DNA from: Mesostigma viride
Lineage: Eukaryota; Streptophyta; Mesostigmatophyceae; Mesostigmatales; Mesostigmataceae
Length of the DNA stretch: 64,000 bases
Assembly (NCBI GenBank): GCA_009746045.1
Contig: RPFO01000130.1
Span: 333,808 to 397,807 of the forward strand
Direction: 5' to 3'
Shown: positions 61,500 through 64,000 of the stretch, in pieces
How the letters are laid out: each line of letters starts with the position of its first letter
How positions within the stretch are numbered: the stretch's first letter is position 1
Made by a program: the position numbers and the translations under genes
Notes under the pieces: model-generated
What the model was told of the DNA's origin: nothing
Seen by the model: the letters and a program-made list of their open reading frames with translations, nothing else
Database searches by the model: none

Positions 61500-63998
61500 C
61501 TAGAGCTTGTGCAGGGTTTTATATTCCTGCAGCAGGCGACTACACCCATCTAGCTCACTCTCCGTATACCAAACCTTATCTACTTCACTACGAGCATACA
61601 TCCACTTCACTTTATACTGACGCTGGGTACCGCGGCCCTTTTTGATATCTCGATGGGCCACGATGCTTTCTACTTCGTCTTCTACTTCCCCAGTGTCAGG
61701 ATTATGCTCTAAAGGGGCAGGCGCTAACTCCCTGCCAGCGAACGTACTAGGGTGGTACAGTTTAAGCTGGCTCCTATGGAAGGTGTTTGAATGCGTTTGC
61801 CAAGAGGTAGGGATATCGACTTTATACAAGAAATTTCCTACCCTAGACAACACATGGAAGGGTCCTAAGAAGGCAGGCCTAAGTTTGACCTTCAGTTCTG
61901 CTTCAAACTTATGAGCAAAACGGCCAACACGGGGGCCTTCTACTAATACTAGATCTCCTACTTCTATCTCAGGTGCTCGTCTATCTAAGGAGGCACGCAA
62001 CCTAGCAAGGTACTTAGCCTGAGCTTTTTGATACCCTGAGATCGCGTGGTCATGAGCAGTTTTCATTCTATCTAGTAAGGACTGTACACCTTCTACAGTA
62101 TCTCGGGACACATCATCCTTGTCCCGTAGAGGACTAGCTAAGAGAGAGGTAGGGGTAAGGGGCTGTCTCCCAGTATCTAAGAAGAAGGGCGTATATCCAT
62201 GCGCAGCTTGGGGACAATTGTTGAGGGAGAACTCTACCAAACATAAATAATCCTCCCAATCACTACCCGAGCCATTAACATAGTGCCTAAGCGCTTCTTC
62301 TACTACTCTATTAAGACGCTCTACTAAATGAGAGGAGGAGGAGTGGTAGGCAGTACCGTAGGTAACCTTGGTACCGATGGCAGCGAAAAACTGCTGCCAA
62401 AAATCTGAGGTAAATAATTTATCCTTATCACTAATAAACTGCCTACTCAATCCATGATATCTATATACATTATTGAGGTATAGGCGTGCGCAATCACGTG
62501 CGGTGAGTTCTAAAGGACACGGCACAAGATGGCACATACGAGTAAAACGATCTATGAACACAAGGATTTGGGCATTGCCCCTATCATTCTTTCTAAAAGG
62601 TCCTACAAAATCCATCATGATAGAATCCCAAGGCATGATAGGGTCAGGCAAGGTCCTAGGTTCTGCTATCTGTCCTACATTATTGGGTTTCATTTCCTGG
62701 CAAGATTGACAAGTTCTAACATACTCATCCACATCCTTATAAAGGGAAGGCCAGTAATAAGAGCGGGCTACTAGGTCCCGTACCCGTTTACCACCCTGGT
62801 GAGCAGCTAAGTCATGCAACTCAAAGAGCAAGGAGGAGCGACAGATAGGAGGGACATACAGGCGCCATTGAGGGGGAGAATCTGCTATCTGCACATATAA
62901 AAACCCACCTACAAATTTACAAGGGTGCTTGCCTAATTGTTGGGGATGTGCAGCAATGGCAGCTAATGCTTCCGGCTCAGTGGCCGTAAATCTACTAATA
63001 AGGCGTTCAAGATCAGAGGTAGGCATCGCTACAGAAGTATCCAGAACAGGTTTAAAGAGATCTCCTACCGCCTTGCCGAAGAGAAGGGGAGGTCCTAGGG
63101 GGACTACGTTTTCATAAGACTTTCCTGACCTAGTCGCTATATGGCTAAGCGGTATAGAAATTTTATTTTTCCCCTCCCCCCCCACCGAGGCCACAGGAAG
63201 GGCCTCACACGGGAGAGAGAGTCCTACGTGAGAAAGGAGATCAGGCATGCGAACAGCTGTATGAAAGAGGTAGGCATAGGAATCATCATCAGGTAGTTCA
63301 CCATAAGGGGTTACACCCATAGTAGTAGGAACTAGAGTAATATTGAGAACATCAAGGTCCTCGAAGAAGGAATAGTCTGCACGACGAGAGAGTGCATCTG
63401 GTACTATGTTATCTACACCCTTGACATACTGAAGTTTAAAAGGGGAAAACTGTGCTAAAAATTCCATCCAGCGCGCTTGCCGAGGGGTAAGGTTGGGTTG
63501 GGAGAGAAGATGGGTAAGGGGACGATGATCCGTTTGGATAACTAACCTATAAGGATCTAGCTCACAGGGTTCATTCAGGCAGACATCAAATTGAGCACCT
63601 TTAAGGAAGTGCTGCCACGCGTGGCAACAATACACCACAGCTAAGAGTTCCTGCTGGTGGACGGGATAGTTACGCTCCGCAGGGAGCATTGTCCTAGAGA
63701 TATATTCAATTGGCTGTAAGCCCTGACCCTGATCCTGGAGAAGGACACCACCTATAGCTACTTTACTAGCATCTGTAGCCACAACAAAGGGTTTAGTAGT
63801 ATCCGGTAGGATGAGTACAGGAGGGGAAAGGAGTAGGGATTTTAGGCACTGAAAAGCAGACTGACACTCACTACTCCAAACAAAGGGGATATCCTTCTTT
63901 AATAAATGATTAATAGGGGCTGCTATAGTGGCGAAACGCGGGATAAAACGCCTATAGTAAGAAGCAATTCCTAGGAAACTACGTACACCTTTAACGTC
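61500..63998 (-). CDS. Pol of element D: RT end, RNase H, integrase, chromodomain (5' partial)
   Basis: The frame is open from the window edge: DVKGVRSFLGIASYYRRFI is the RT thumb motif. RNase H follows with FVVATDASKVAIGGVL, HQQELLAVVYCCHAW and VIQTDHRPLTHLL, ending YVKGVDNIVPDALSRRAD. The integrase zinc domain reads HDLAAHQGGKRV with CQSC. The catalytic core reads SIMMDFVGPF, FISDKDKLFTSDFW and SSSHLVERLNRVVEEAL (D, D, E). Near the end, LRPAFLGPFHVLSRVGNFLYKV is the GPY/F-type module. The chromodomain VESIVAHRDIKKG...QYKVKWMYARSEVDKVWYTESEL is at about residues 700-750 of the last 760. It stops at 61,500. Chromodomains are known to direct such integrases to certain chromatin. No break is visible in this part, so it may be recently active. 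Confidence 0.93.
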   Translation of the reverse strand, partial: DVKGVRSFLGIASYYRRFIPRFATIAAPINHLLKKDIPFVWSSECQSAFQCLKSLLLSPPVLILPDTTKPFVVATDASKVAIGGVLLQDQGQGLQPIEYISRTMLPAERNYPVHQQELLAVVYCCHAWQHFLKGAQFDVCLNEPCELDPYRLVIQTDHRPLTHLLSQPNLTPRQARWMEFLAQFSPFKLQYVKGVDNIVPDALSRRADYSFFEDLDVLNITLVPTTMGVTPYGELPDDDSYAYLFHTAVRMPDLLSHVGLSLPCEALPVASVGGEGKNKISIPLSHIATRSGKSYENVVPLGPPLLFGKAVGDLFKPVLDTSVAMPTSDLERLISRFTATEPEALAAIAAHPQQLGKHPCKFVGGFLYVQIADSPPQWRLYVPPICRSSLLFELHDLAAHQGGKRVRDLVARSYYWPSLYKDVDEYVRTCQSCQEMKPNNVGQIAEPRTLPDPIMPWDSIMMDFVGPFRKNDRGNAQILVFIDRFTRMCHLVPCPLELTARDCARLYLNNVYRYHGLSRQFISDKDKLFTSDFWQQFFAAIGTKVTYGTAYHSSSSHLVERLNRVVEEALRHYVNGSGSDWEDYLCLVEFSLNNCPQAAHGYTPFFLDTGRQPLTPTSLLASPLRDKDDVSRDTVEGVQSLLDRMKTAHDHAISGYQKAQAKYLARLRASLDRRAPEIEVGDLVLVEGPRVGRFAHKFEAELKVKLRPAFLGPFHVLSRVGNFLYKVDIPTSWQTHSNTFHRSQLKLYHPSTFAGRELAPAPLEHNPDTGEVEDEVESIVAHRDIKKGRGTQRQYKVKWMYARSEVDKVWYTESELDGCSRLLQEYKTLHKL

Positions 63999-64000
63999 GG

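Larger units (their letters stand above)
58186..64000 (-). mobile_element. Ty3/gypsy chromodomain element D (continues past the window)
   Basis: Minus strand: RT end, RNase H, integrase with chromodomain, then an additional long ORF, a polypurine tract TGGGGGGGGAGG (58,759-58,770) and the 3' LTR. The 5' LTR, gag, protease and most of RT lie beyond 64,000. The base pattern GTCTA (58,181-58,185) would be one copy of the target duplication. The element is inserted in a copy of the GGCGCC-core repeat. Confidence 0.9.

Noticed and set aside
1-64000. CRISPR arrays, bacterial operons, rRNA genes
   Set aside because: None seen. Tandem repeats here are simple satellites without spacer structure, and the elements are eukaryotic retroelements.

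Overview
The window looks like nuclear DNA of a microbial eukaryote, plausibly an alga. It holds four retroelement types, long microsatellites and terminal-inverted-repeat elements, with no operon structure, no bacterial-type gene spacing and no confidently recognised host gene. The exact organism cannot be fixed from the sequence. Many coding regions are broken by one- to four-base indels. Some are real decay and some may be assembly errors.

Left third (1-20.8 kb): gene-poor DNA. It contains a decayed coiled-coil ORF (about 1.05-2.1 kb), a dispersed repeat with a palindromic GGCGCC core (3.9-4.25 kb), a GTAA microsatellite, a TTAA-flanked inverted-repeat element (4.83-6.55 kb), a decayed LINE-type reverse transcriptase (7.85-8.64 kb, minus), a 2-kb C-rich tract (8.82-10.81 kb), a 759-bp MITE with 22-bp inverted ends (12.02-12.78 kb), a 0.7-kb GGGA tract, and a ~3-kb element with ~150-bp inverted ends (14.14-17.11 kb).

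Middle (20.8-52.7 kb): a nest of retroelements. A DIRS-like element (21.27-24.5 kb) abuts Copia-like element A (plus, 24,546-35,027). A non-autonomous LTR element (29,642-32,243) sits inside the reverse transcriptase of A with a perfect TATGG target duplication. A near-identical copy, element B, lies in the opposite orientation (52,139 down to 35,028). B is split by a P-Q/P-Q tandem insertion (35,086-37,046) and by a second Copia-like family, element C (plus, 38,274-46,854), flanked by CCCTC. B abuts a truncated Ty3/gypsy integrase fragment on its right.

Right part (52.7-64 kb): two tandem copies of the GGCGCC-core repeat, a TTAA-flanked element (54,794-56,138), a nested foldback cluster with a tRNA-like B-box sequence (57,340-57,901), another copy of the dispersed repeat, and a chromodomain Ty3/gypsy element D (minus, 58,186 to beyond 64,000) with a long extra ORF after pol.

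The most unusual system is the Copia-like pair A/B and C. In both families the order reads ORF0 - gag - integrase - protease - RT - RNase H, so the protease lies after the integrase. The protease has DTN or DTQ where DTG is usual, RT has HGDD where YxDD is usual, and the LTRs begin AGTT and end AACT instead of TG...CA. An extra ORF lies between the 5' LTR and gag. In A versus B this leader module is strongly diverged while LTRs and pol are almost identical, as if the leader had been exchanged.
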